NCBI GenBank assembly: GCA_945890735.1
Contig: CAMDCZ010000045.1
Location: 1 to 14,233 of the forward strand
DNA length: 14,233 bases
Origin: Bordetella parapertussis
GTDB lineage: Bacteria; Pseudomonadota; Gammaproteobacteria; Burkholderiales; Burkholderiaceae_C
Reading direction: 5' to 3'
This document shows, one piece after another, positions 1 through 6,371 of the stretch. A model generated the notes under the pieces. The model was given only the letters and a program-made list of their open reading frames with translations. It made no database searches and had not been told where the DNA came from. Every line of letters starts with the position of its first letter. Within the stretch, counting starts at the first letter, position 1. The translations under genes were made by a program, and so were the position numbers.

Positions 1-396
1 AGCCAATGGTTCGAGCGTGGCTTCGTCAGTTACAGCAACGAAGCCAAACAAGACATGCTGGGCGTGCCTGCCGCCGTGTTGGCGCAACACGGTGCGGTCA
101 GCGAACCCGTGGCGCAGGCCATGGTCTTGGGGGCCTTGAACCACAGCCAGGCGCAAGTGGCGGTGGCGGTCACGGGCATCGCTGGGCCAACGGGCGGCAG
201 CCAAACCAAACCGGTGGGCACGGTCTGCTTTGCTTGGGCCTTGCCCACCGACGGCGGCCCGACCGTGGGCGCTGAAACCGCTTGGGTGAAAGTGCAAACC
301 TGCCACTTTGAAGGTGACCGTGCGGCGGTTCGCCTGGCCACCCAACAACACGCCTTGAGCGAGTTGCTGGTGCTGCTGAACCAACACCGCCGCTGA
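1..396 (+). CDS. CinA family protein (PncC-type nicotinamide-nucleotide amidohydrolase), 5'-truncated by window edge
   Basis: The frame is open from base 1 and ends at a TGA at 394-396, giving 131 residues. The family is usually about 165 residues, so roughly 30-40 N-terminal residues lie outside the window. The visible part begins with a WFERGFVSYSNEAK segment followed by QDMLGVP, typical of the CinA C-terminal domain. The glycine-rich TGIAGPTGG loop and the KPVGTV segment that follow are hallmarks of the same domain. Known members deamidate nicotinamide mononucleotide to nicotinate mononucleotide in pyridine-nucleotide salvage. The conserved N-terminal ES..TGG region cannot be seen. The ATG codons inside the fragment, such as the one at 55, are internal and not the real start. 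The gene converges with the PIN gene, with a 37-base gap between stops. Family assignment is strong; enzymatic activity is inferred from the family. Confidence 0.9.
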   Translation, partial: SQWFERGFVSYSNEAKQDMLGVPAAVLAQHGAVSEPVAQAMVLGALNHSQAQVAVAVTGIAGPTGGSQTKPVGTVCFAWALPTDGGPTVGAETAWVKVQTCHFEGDRAAVRLATQQHALSELLVLLNQHRR

Positions 397-433
397 CACC
401 CTCACCGCCTGGGTCAGCTCCCACAGGGTTCAT

Positions 434-880
434 TCATGGGTGATGGGTCTGACCGCTGGCTGAGGTGTGGTTTGTCGCCACCACCACCCCCAAGCGCGCC
501 AAGCGGTTGCGCAGGCGCAGCACCTGCTTGTCCTTGCTCAAGAGCAGCGCTTGATGCACCACGGCCAGGTCGATGAATTTCTGGTCGTCCTCGTCCTTGC
601 AGGCATAAGGCGCTTTGGGTGCGACGGCTTGCAGATGCGCCAGCGCGTCGAACTGGTTCAACACCGCTTGGGCGCTCAAACCGTCGCGCTCACGCCGCTG
701 AACAATATGTGGGTAGTCCAGCACACGCAGCAACTCTTCACGCATGGGTGGCGTGGCCAGCCAGCGCAGCTGCCCTGCTTGCAAGGCTTGCAACAAAGGG
801 GGCGTGGCCGGGTCTTGGTAAACCCACAGATCCAGCACGATGTTGGTGTCGATCACCACAGGCCCGGCTTGAACCGTCAT
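434..880 (-). CDS. PIN-domain protein (putative toxin/RNase of the COG1569 type)
   Basis: This is a 148-residue protein with the acidic layout of a PIN nuclease. VIDTN places D11 at the first metal-binding position, REELLRVL supplies E48/E49, KDEDDQKFIDLA supplies D96, D98, D99 and D104, and LSKDKQVL supplies D117. This order matches the PIN family often annotated as 'putative toxin-antitoxin system toxin component'. Such domains cleave RNA with Mg2+ or Mn2+. The start is the ATG at 880, which shares an ATGA with the stop of the upstream methyltransferase, so translation is probably coupled. No antitoxin-sized gene lies beside it. The upstream neighbour is an overlapping housekeeping gene and the downstream gene is convergent. 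It may therefore be an orphan or a housekeeping RNase-like protein rather than an active toxin. The fold assignment is firm; target and role are unknown. Confidence 0.85.
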   Translation of the reverse strand: MTVQAGPVVIDTNIVLDLWVYQDPATPPLLQALQAGQLRWLATPPMREELLRVLDYPHIVQRRERDGLSAQAVLNQFDALAHLQAVAPKAPYACKDEDDQKFIDLAVVHQALLLSKDKQVLRLRNRLARLGVVVATNHTSASGQTHHP

Positions 881-2151
881 GGTTTGCGCGCAGAGCCTGC
901 CATCAAGTCAAAACGAAACATCCGGCACTCGATCGGTCCGTTCCACATCGGTACCCGGCGCGACTCTTTCAAGCGCATACGGCTGGGCAATTTCAAGTCA
1001 GGGGTCAGCACCCAGGCGCGCCAGCCAGCGTAGTTTTTCTTCCAATGGCTGGCCAGTTGGCTGAAAAACTCGCCGCCGTCTTCCACCTGCCCGACCTCGC
1101 GCCCACTGCGGGCGATGCTGGCCGCACCGGCCACACCGGCGGCTTCGATGCGCTCGCCATAGGGCGGGTTGACCAACATGATGCCTGGCTCATCCGTGGG
1201 CGGCATGCGCTGCAAAGCGTCACCACCACGCAGGTTCAGCGCCTTGGCAACGCCCGCGCGTTCGGCGTTGCGCTGAGCAAAGTCGACCATGCGAAACGCC
1301 ACATCGCTGCCGTGCACCGCGGCACGCGGCGGGCATTGCTGGGCACGCGCTTCGTCTTGCAGTTGTCGCCAGACATGGGCGTCGTACATGCGCAAATGCT
1401 CGAACCCAAAACGGCGCTGCAAACCAGGCGCGATGCGGCAAGCGATTTGTGCTGCCTCGATGGCGATGGTGCCGCTGCCGCAACACGGGTCGTACAAAGC
1501 CACGCCTTGCTCAACCCCTGCCACCGAAGGCGTCGCGGGAGGCGTTTCGCCAGGTGCCGTCAGGTGCGGCATGCTCCAACCGCTGGCGGCCAACATGGCG
1601 GCTGCCAAGGTTTCTTTCAATGGCGCGTCGCCCTTGTCGGTGCGCCAACCGCGCTTGAACAAGGGGTCGCCGCTGGTGTCGAGGTAGATGCTGGCGAATG
1701 TCTCGCTCAGGTGCAGGTGCACCCGCACATGGGGGTGTTGGGTATCGACATCGGGGCGCACGCCAGCTTTCTCGCGAAACCGATCGGCGATGGCGTCCTT
1801 GACCCGCAAGGCCGCGAAGTTCAGGCTTTTCAAGGGGCTGTGCTGCGCGGTGAAATCAACACGGAAAGTTTGCTTGGGCGTGAACCACATTTCCCAGGCC
1901 ACGGCGCTGGCCACGTTGTAAATGTCTTGCTCGCTGGCGTAGGTTTGGTGGCCCAACTGGATCAGTACCCGCATGCCCAAGCGGCTGTGCAAATTCAGTT
2001 GCATGGCGGCTCGCCAAGAACCCTGCAGTTGCACGCCGCCGCGCAAGGTTTGCATGTCTCGCGCCGGCAACCCGGTGATCTGGGCAACTTCATGTGCCAA
2101 ATAACTTTCAACCCCTGCAGCGCAGGGAACAAACAAGGTCAGGGCGTTCAC
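877..2151 (-). CDS. rlmL: THUMP-domain class I SAM-dependent RNA methyltransferase, RlmL-like (23S rRNA m2G2445)
   Basis: The protein has 424 residues. The N-terminal part (about 1-160) has the ferredoxin-like plus THUMP pattern, starting with LFVPCAAGVESYLAHEV and including SEQDIYNVA. A linker carrying FKRGWR (165-170) leads into a Rossmann methyltransferase domain. SAM-binding motif I is DPCCGSGT at 221-228, the catalytic NPPY is at 328-331, and GPIECRMFRFDL is near the C-terminus. This architecture is that of E. coli RlmL, the N-terminal half of the RlmKL fusion, which makes m2G2445 in 23S rRNA. Here it stands alone, without the RlmK half, as is common in betaproteobacteria. The start is a GTG at 2151 overlapping the rpoN TGA (GTGA); its stop overlaps the PIN start (ATGA). 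Another COG0116 specificity is possible, so the symbol is less certain than the family. Confidence 0.85.
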   Translation of the reverse strand: MNALTLFVPCAAGVESYLAHEVAQITGLPARDMQTLRGGVQLQGSWRAAMQLNLHSRLGMRVLIQLGHQTYASEQDIYNVASAVAWEMWFTPKQTFRVDFTAQHSPLKSLNFAALRVKDAIADRFREKAGVRPDVDTQHPHVRVHLHLSETFASIYLDTSGDPLFKRGWRTDKGDAPLKETLAAAMLAASGWSMPHLTAPGETPPATPSVAGVEQGVALYDPCCGSGTIAIEAAQIACRIAPGLQRRFGFEHLRMYDAHVWRQLQDEARAQQCPPRAAVHGSDVAFRMVDFAQRNAERAGVAKALNLRGGDALQRMPPTDEPGIMLVNPPYGERIEAAGVAGAASIARSGREVGQVEDGGEFFSQLASHWKKNYAGWRAWVLTPDLKLPSRMRLKESRRVPMWNGPIECRMFRFDLMAGSARKP

Positions 2152-3719
2152 AGGGCTTTACGCAGGTTGGTGGGCGCAATGCGCAAGGCTTCGCGGTACT
2201 TGGCGACGGTGCGGCGAGCGCAGTCGATGCCCTGCTCTTTGAGCATGTCCGAGAGTTGGTTGTCAGACAGCGGTTTTTTGGGGTTTTCGCTGGCGATGAG
2301 TTGTTTGATCAGGGCACGCACCGCCGTGCTCGATGCGTTGTTGCCACTGTCGGTGCCCAGCCCCGACCCAAAGAAATACTTCAGCTCGAAGGTGCCGTAT
2401 GGCGTGTGCATGTATTTGGCGGTGGTCACGCGGCTGATGGTGGACTCGTGCAAGCCCAGTTCTTCGGCGATTTCGCGCAACACCATCGGCTTCATGGCCA
2501 ATTCGCCATGGATGAAAAAACTCTTTTGCCGCTGGGTGATGGCATTGCTGACCCGCAAGATGGTGTCAAAGCGTTGTTGGATGTTTTTGATCATCCAGCG
2601 CGCTTCCTGTAAGCGCTGCTGCAGACCAGCGTGGCTGTCGCCCTTGCTTCCCTTCAAAGCGTTGGCGTAGATGTCGTTGACCCGCAAACGCGGCATCACC
2701 TCGGGATTGAGCATGGCGCGAAACTGCGGCAGGCCTTGTTTGTCCACGCCGTGCGGCAAAACCAACACATCAGGCACCACCACGTTGCGCTCGACATCGA
2801 TGAAGCGCCTGCCAGGCTTGGGCTCCAGCCGGGCAATCAGGGCCATCGCCAGCTTCACCATGGCCTCGCTTTCGCTCACGGCCAGCGCCAAACGTTTGAC
2901 ATCACGCTTGGCCAGCATCTCCAAGGGTTGCTTGCAAATCGCCAAGGCGCAGGCACGCAGCGCGGCGCGTTCTTCGGTGTCGGCAGGGATGGCTTGCAAT
3001 TGCAGGCGCAAACACTCGCCCAAGTCACGCGCGCCGACGCCCGTGGGCTCGAGGCTTTGCAGCAAACCGAGTGCAACTTGGAAGCGGTGCACCAGTTCTT
3101 CGCATTGCTCGAGATCCTCGCCGGCCAAACTCTCTGCCAAGGTTTGAAAGCTGTCTTCGAGGTACCCGTCGTCATTGAGAGACTCGATCAGAAACCGCAA
3201 TGCAGCGCGGTCAGTGTCGTCCAGGCGCAGCGACAAGGCTTGGCGGTGCAAAAAAGCAGTCAATGATTCTTGGTTGCGCGCCAGTTCTGTGGCTTGCGCT
3301 TTTTCATCATCTGCGTTCTGGTTGCGCGCCGGGGCGTCGCCACCCCACTCGCTGTCATCCGGTGAAAAATCAACGCTGCCGTCGCCATCCCAACTCTCAG
3401 CCACACCCTCGGCATCCAAGGGTGCGGCGGCTTCACTGGCGGTCTCGACCCGCACTTCGCTGATGCGGTCCATCGGTCCGTCCCAACTCTCGGGCTCAGC
3501 CTCGGAGCCACTGGCCTGGGCGTTTTCCTGCTCCAAGCCAAAGTCTTCACGCGGCGCGAGGTCTTCCATTTCCTTTTCCAGAAACGGGTTGTCGTCCAAC
3601 ATCTGGTCGATTTCTTGGCTCAGCTCCAAGGTGGAGAGCTGCAGCAATCGGATGGATTGCTGCAACTGAGGCGTCAGTGCCAGGTGTTGCGAGACGCGCA
3701 GGGAGAGGCCTTGCTTCAT
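2148..3719 (-). CDS. rpoN: RNA polymerase sigma-54 factor RpoN
   Basis: Starting at the ATG at 3719 gives a 523-residue protein. The frame is open further upstream, but the sequence before this ATG overlaps lptB and has no sigma-54 character, whereas MKQGLSLRVSQHLALTPQLQ is the classic N-terminus. Region I (about 1-50) is rich in Gln and Leu and contacts enhancer-binding ATPases. Region II (about 50-150) is acidic and of low complexity. The core-binding domain follows (about 150-350). A helix-turn-helix is visible at about 413-433 (LREIAEELGLHESTISRV), and the RpoN box ARRTVAKYRE, which reads the -24 promoter element, is at 501-510. The gene lies 13 bases after lptB, and its TGA overlaps the methyltransferase GTG start. 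Sigma-54 directs transcription for nitrogen, motility and related regulons. All diagnostic parts are present and unbroken. Confidence 0.98.
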   Translation of the reverse strand: MKQGLSLRVSQHLALTPQLQQSIRLLQLSTLELSQEIDQMLDDNPFLEKEMEDLAPREDFGLEQENAQASGSEAEPESWDGPMDRISEVRVETASEAAAPLDAEGVAESWDGDGSVDFSPDDSEWGGDAPARNQNADDEKAQATELARNQESLTAFLHRQALSLRLDDTDRAALRFLIESLNDDGYLEDSFQTLAESLAGEDLEQCEELVHRFQVALGLLQSLEPTGVGARDLGECLRLQLQAIPADTEERAALRACALAICKQPLEMLAKRDVKRLALAVSESEAMVKLAMALIARLEPKPGRRFIDVERNVVVPDVLVLPHGVDKQGLPQFRAMLNPEVMPRLRVNDIYANALKGSKGDSHAGLQQRLQEARWMIKNIQQRFDTILRVSNAITQRQKSFFIHGELAMKPMVLREIAEELGLHESTISRVTTAKYMHTPYGTFELKYFFGSGLGTDSGNNASSTAVRALIKQLIASENPKKPLSDNQLSDMLKEQGIDCARRTVAKYREALRIAPTNLRKAL

Positions 3720-3732
3720 GGCAACCCTGCCT

Positions 3733-4494
3733 TCACATTCGGAAGTTTTCGCCGAGGTACACCCGACGCACCTCGGGGTTGGCCACGATGGCCTGGGGCG
3801 TGCCTTCGGCCAGCACCCGCCCTTCACTGATGATGCTGGCGTGGTCACAAATGCCCAATGTTTCGCGCACATTGTGGTCGGTGATCAAAACGCCAATGCC
3901 TTTGGCTTTCAAAAAGCCGATGATCCGCTGAATCTCCAGGACCGCAATCGGGTCAATGCCGGCAAAGGGCTCATCGAGCAAGATGTAACGGGGTTGGGTG
4001 GCCAAGGCACGGGCGATTTCCACCCTTCGCCGCTCGCCACCCGACAAAGACAGTGCGCTGGCGTCACGCAAATGCTCGATCCGTAACTCCTGCAACAACT
4101 CGGTCAGGCGGGTTTCCATCGCCTGCTTGCTCAGTGGCTTGCCCGCTTGGTCGTGTTGCAGCTCCAACACCGCGCGAATGTTGTCTGCCACATTGAGCTT
4201 GCGAAAAATCGATGCCTCTTGGGGCAAATAGCTCAGGCCCATGCGGGCGCGCTGGTGAATCGGCAGGTGTTCGGCGGCGACGCCATCGATCGTGATCGTC
4301 CCGCCATCGGCGCGGACCAGCCCAACGATCATGTAAAAAGAAGTGGTCTTGCCCGCACCATTGGGGCCGAGCAAACCGACCACCTCGCCCTTGCCCACGG
4401 AGATACTGACGTCTTGCACCACCTGGCGGCCGGTATAGGACTTCTGCAAGTGCTGCGCCACCAAGCGGTCTGACACAGCGCGGGGCATGTTCAC
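3733..4494 (-). CDS. lptB: LPS export ABC transporter ATP-binding protein LptB
   Basis: This is the cytoplasmic ATPase of the LptB2FGC complex, which powers extraction of lipopolysaccharide from the inner membrane and its passage to the outer membrane. The 253-residue protein has a complete ABC set: Walker A GPNGAGKTT (43-51), Q-loop Q92, signature LSGGERRR (150-157), Walker B ILLDEP with catalytic E175, and H-loop H207 in TDHNVRETL. The FAGIDP segment and the C-terminal YLGENFRM are typical of LptB rather than other ABC ATPases. The start is taken as the GTG at 4494, which overlaps the lptA stop (GTGA). An ATG two codons later (4488) is an equally possible start. It is followed 13 bases on by rpoN, an arrangement conserved across many Proteobacteria. 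Confidence 0.97.
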   Translation of the reverse strand: MNMPRAVSDRLVAQHLQKSYTGRQVVQDVSISVGKGEVVGLLGPNGAGKTTSFYMIVGLVRADGGTITIDGVAAEHLPIHQRARMGLSYLPQEASIFRKLNVADNIRAVLELQHDQAGKPLSKQAMETRLTELLQELRIEHLRDASALSLSGGERRRVEIARALATQPRYILLDEPFAGIDPIAVLEIQRIIGFLKAKGIGVLITDHNVRETLGICDHASIISEGRVLAEGTPQAIVANPEVRRVYLGENFRM

Positions 4495-5051
4495 TTGGCG
4501 GCCCCGTCGTTGTTGCGCGGTGTCAGCACCGCCCGCACCCGACCGGTGGGGCTGCCTGCGGCGGATGACGTGCCAGTGAGTTGGCCATCGACCGTGAATT
4601 GATCGGTGAGGTTTTCATAAACAATGCGCTGACCCGACATTTGGTCACTCAAGACCGTGCCTCGGTAGCGGCGAAAGTCAGCTCGCTTGAGCAACACCAC
4701 GCGGTCAGCCTTGCTGTCGTAGTCGATTTGCTCGCTCTCGCCCTCCATCCACTCGTCAACGGCTTCGCGTTTTTGGCGGAAAAAAGCGCGCTTGCCCTTT
4801 TCGGCCGTGAGCACGCCATATTGGTAACCCTCGGGGTCTTGCCGAACTTCGAGTCGGCTGCCGCGCAAAGTGATCGTCCCCTTGGTGGCTACCACCCGAC
4901 CGGTGAACACGCTGATTTGCTTGAGCTCGTCATGGTCGAGGTTGTCCGCTTCGATGTTCATCGGTTTGTTGCGGTCGGCTTGTTCTGCCAGGGCCGGCAC
5001 GGGCAAGGCCATCAAGATGGCCATACTGCTGAGAACAATCGAATTTTTCAA
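4491..5051 (-). CDS. lptA: Periplasmic LPS transport protein LptA
   Basis: The 186-residue protein forms the periplasmic bridge that carries LPS between the inner-membrane LptBFGC complex and the outer-membrane LptDE complex. It has an N-terminal signal peptide with a signal peptidase I site after residue 22 (ALA before EQ). An OstA/LptA beta-jellyroll follows, recognisable from NIEADNLDHDELKQ, FTGRVVATKGTITLRG and YEVLT-like repeats (here YQYGVLTAEK), plus IDYDSKADRVVL. The start is read as a TTG at 5051 because it supplies the only positive charge of the signal peptide (K2). The ATG at 5024 would give MAILMALPVPALA, with no basic residue. The 4-base overlap with lptB implies coupled translation. 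The usual upstream partner lptC is absent; dsbA is there instead. A candidate promoter lies in the 60-base gap upstream. Confidence 0.93.
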   Translation of the reverse strand: MKNSIVLSSMAILMALPVPALAEQADRNKPMNIEADNLDHDELKQISVFTGRVVATKGTITLRGSRLEVRQDPEGYQYGVLTAEKGKRAFFRQKREAVDEWMEGESEQIDYDSKADRVVLLKRADFRRYRGTVLSDQMSGQRIVYENLTDQFTVDGQLTGTSSAAGSPTGRVRAVLTPRNNDGAAK

Positions 5052-5084
5052 GGCACGGAAATTGCTGCAACAAGGAATGCCCGC

Positions 5085-5115
5085 ATTGTAGGGGCATAAC
5101 CAATGCAGGTATCAA
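5085..5115 (-). promoter_or_regulatory. Candidate sigma-70-type promoter for lptA-lptB-rpoN
   Basis: On the minus strand TACAAT (5090-5085) is a good -10 element, and TTGATA (5115-5110) is a near-consensus -35. The spacer is 19 bases, slightly longer than the ideal 17. The TGA inside the -35 is the stop codon of dsbA. Transcription would begin near 5078, giving a leader of about 27 bases before the lptA start. The gap is also the longest in an otherwise tightly packed gene run, which fits an internal promoter. This is a sequence-based call without experimental support. Confidence 0.45.
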
Positions 5116-5756
5116 CGGCCTTTGCGAATTTCTGCGGTCAGGAAATCGGTGATTTGCAATGCACGCTCCATGCTGCCAGCCAAACTGCCATCGACGTAGT
5201 AACGGCCACCGATGCCCAAGGCTGGCACGCCTTCGACCTTGAACTGTTCTTGCAATTTCGCGGCTTGGCGGGCTTTGCCGATGACCGAAAAAGAGTTGTA
5301 TAAGTCGGTGAATTGTTTGGCGGGGATGCCGTTTTTTTCAGCCCACACCAGCAAGGCATCGAGTTTGGTCAGGTTTTGACGCTCCGCGTGGATGGCGGTG
5401 AACATCTTGACATGCAAGTCGTCAACCCTGCCCAAGGCCTCCAAGACATAGTAGGCGCGTTGCTGGGGCTCAAAGTCTTCCCGGAACCGCACAGGCACCC
5501 GCTTGAGCGCCACATCCTTGGGCAGTTTTTTGCTCCACGCGCTCAGCGAAGGCTCAAACATATTGCAGTGCGGGCAGTTGTACCAAAAGAACTCCAGCAC
5601 CTCGATTTTGCCCTTGTCCACCTCGGTGGGAACGCGGCTTTTCAAAGCCAGGTAGTCGGTGCCTTCCTTGAAGCCTGGGGTCTGTGCCTGAGCAGGCAGG
5701 AGGGCCAAGGGGCTGAATGCACTCAAACTGAGGGCGGAAAATGCACGTCGTTTCAT
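5112..5756 (-). CDS. dsbA: Periplasmic thiol:disulfide oxidoreductase DsbA (DsbA/DsbL type)
   Basis: The 214-residue precursor has a signal peptide that starts MKRRAF and ends at a likely cleavage site after AQA (residue 24). The thioredoxin fold carries the redox motif CPHC at 61-64 in an EFFWYNCPHC context, the standard DsbA dithiol. The cis-proline loop VEGVP ends at P178. The helical insertion lies between them. The family oxidises cysteine pairs of secreted proteins and is re-oxidised by DsbB. No dsbB is in the window. The ATG at 5756 follows a purine-rich GAGAAAG ribosome-binding stretch, 17 bases after the SPOR gene. Next downstream is lptA. In E. coli, DsbA forms disulfides in LptD, the LPS translocon, so the placement is functionally suggestive, though this is inference. 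Confidence 0.94.
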   Translation of the reverse strand: MKRRAFSALSLSAFSPLALLPAQAQTPGFKEGTDYLALKSRVPTEVDKGKIEVLEFFWYNCPHCNMFEPSLSAWSKKLPKDVALKRVPVRFREDFEPQQRAYYVLEALGRVDDLHVKMFTAIHAERQNLTKLDALLVWAEKNGIPAKQFTDLYNSFSVIGKARQAAKLQEQFKVEGVPALGIGGRYYVDGSLAGSMERALQITDFLTAEIRKGR

Positions 5757-5773
5757 GGTTTGGTCTTTCTCAA

Positions 5774-6361
5774 TTAACGTTGGACGCGAATCAAAGCTGA
5801 TTCAAATTTGGAGCTTTTGAGCTTGCTCTGGATTTGCTCGGCTTCGGATTTGCTGTCAAAAGGTCCCAAGCGCACCCGGTAGACCATTTTGCCCGCTTGA
5901 TCGCGCTCTGAAATTTTGGGGTCATAGCCGCTCAAAGCGAGTTTGGCGCGTTGTCCCTCGGCATCTTCAGTCAGGTGAAATGCACCCACTTGGATGAAAT
6001 ACTGGAACTCATCGCCGCGGGCTTGGCTGGCGGCCAATTCACCCAAGGGGTCCTCGCCCGTGGTGGCAGGTGCAGGCGCAGGCGGGGGCACCACCGATGG
6101 GCCAGGGGCTGACTCGTCTTTGTTGATTGGCGCATTGGCCGAGGGGTTTTTGCCATACAGCGGTGCGTTGGGGTCCCAGTCTTTGTTTTTCTTTTCCTCG
6201 GCGGCATCTTGCTGCGCATTGCGGCTCAAGCCTTTGTCCAAGAACGGGATCGGCACCTTGGTGACGTATACCGCCACCACCAAAGCCAAGCTCAGTCCGA
6301 CCACCAGACCCAAGATAAAACCCACAAAAGTGTTGCCGCGCTGTGCGCCAAAGCCTGTCAT
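5774..6361 (-). CDS. SPOR-domain membrane protein (FtsN-like)
   Basis: The 195-residue protein is a bitopic inner-membrane protein. A short N-terminus (about 1-11) precedes one hydrophobic helix (about 12-34, glycine-rich at the start). After it come a charged stretch, a Pro/Ala-rich linker (about 83-100), and a C-terminal SPOR domain (about 119-193) beginning FQYFIQVGAF and containing YRVRLGPFDSKSEAE. SPOR domains bind denuded septal peptidoglycan, so a role at the division site is likely. The layout is FtsN-like, but the protein is short and no FtsN-specific region is certain, so I give no symbol. A good Shine-Dalgarno (AAAGGA, 6373-6368) overlaps the argS stop and sits just before the ATG at 6361. 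It lies between argS and dsbA, an order I believe is common in Comamonadaceae. Confidence 0.9.
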   Translation of the reverse strand: MTGFGAQRGNTFVGFILGLVVGLSLALVVAVYVTKVPIPFLDKGLSRNAQQDAAEEKKNKDWDPNAPLYGKNPSANAPINKDESAPGPSVVPPPAPAPATTGEDPLGELAASQARGDEFQYFIQVGAFHLTEDAEGQRAKLALSGYDPKISERDQAGKMVYRVRLGPFDSKSEAEQIQSKLKSSKFESALIRVQR

Positions 6362-6371
6362 GCTTGTTCCT

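Noticed and set aside
408..428. Possible terminator hairpin between the cinA and PIN genes
   Set aside because: Only a short bulged stem (CCTGGG with CCC..AGG) is visible, and there is no T tract on either strand, so it is not convincing as an intrinsic terminator.
619..2670. A 683-codon plus-strand open frame across the rlmL-rpoN junction
   Set aside because: It is antisense to two well-identified genes, has no recognisable domain, and has an Arg/Ala/Gln/His-rich composition typical of a shadow frame. It stays open because the sense genes rarely use codons whose complements are stops.
3720..3872. Upstream extension of the rpoN frame to 3872
   Set aside because: It would overlap lptB and adds 51 residues without sigma-54 character. 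The ATG at 3719 gives the canonical N-terminus.
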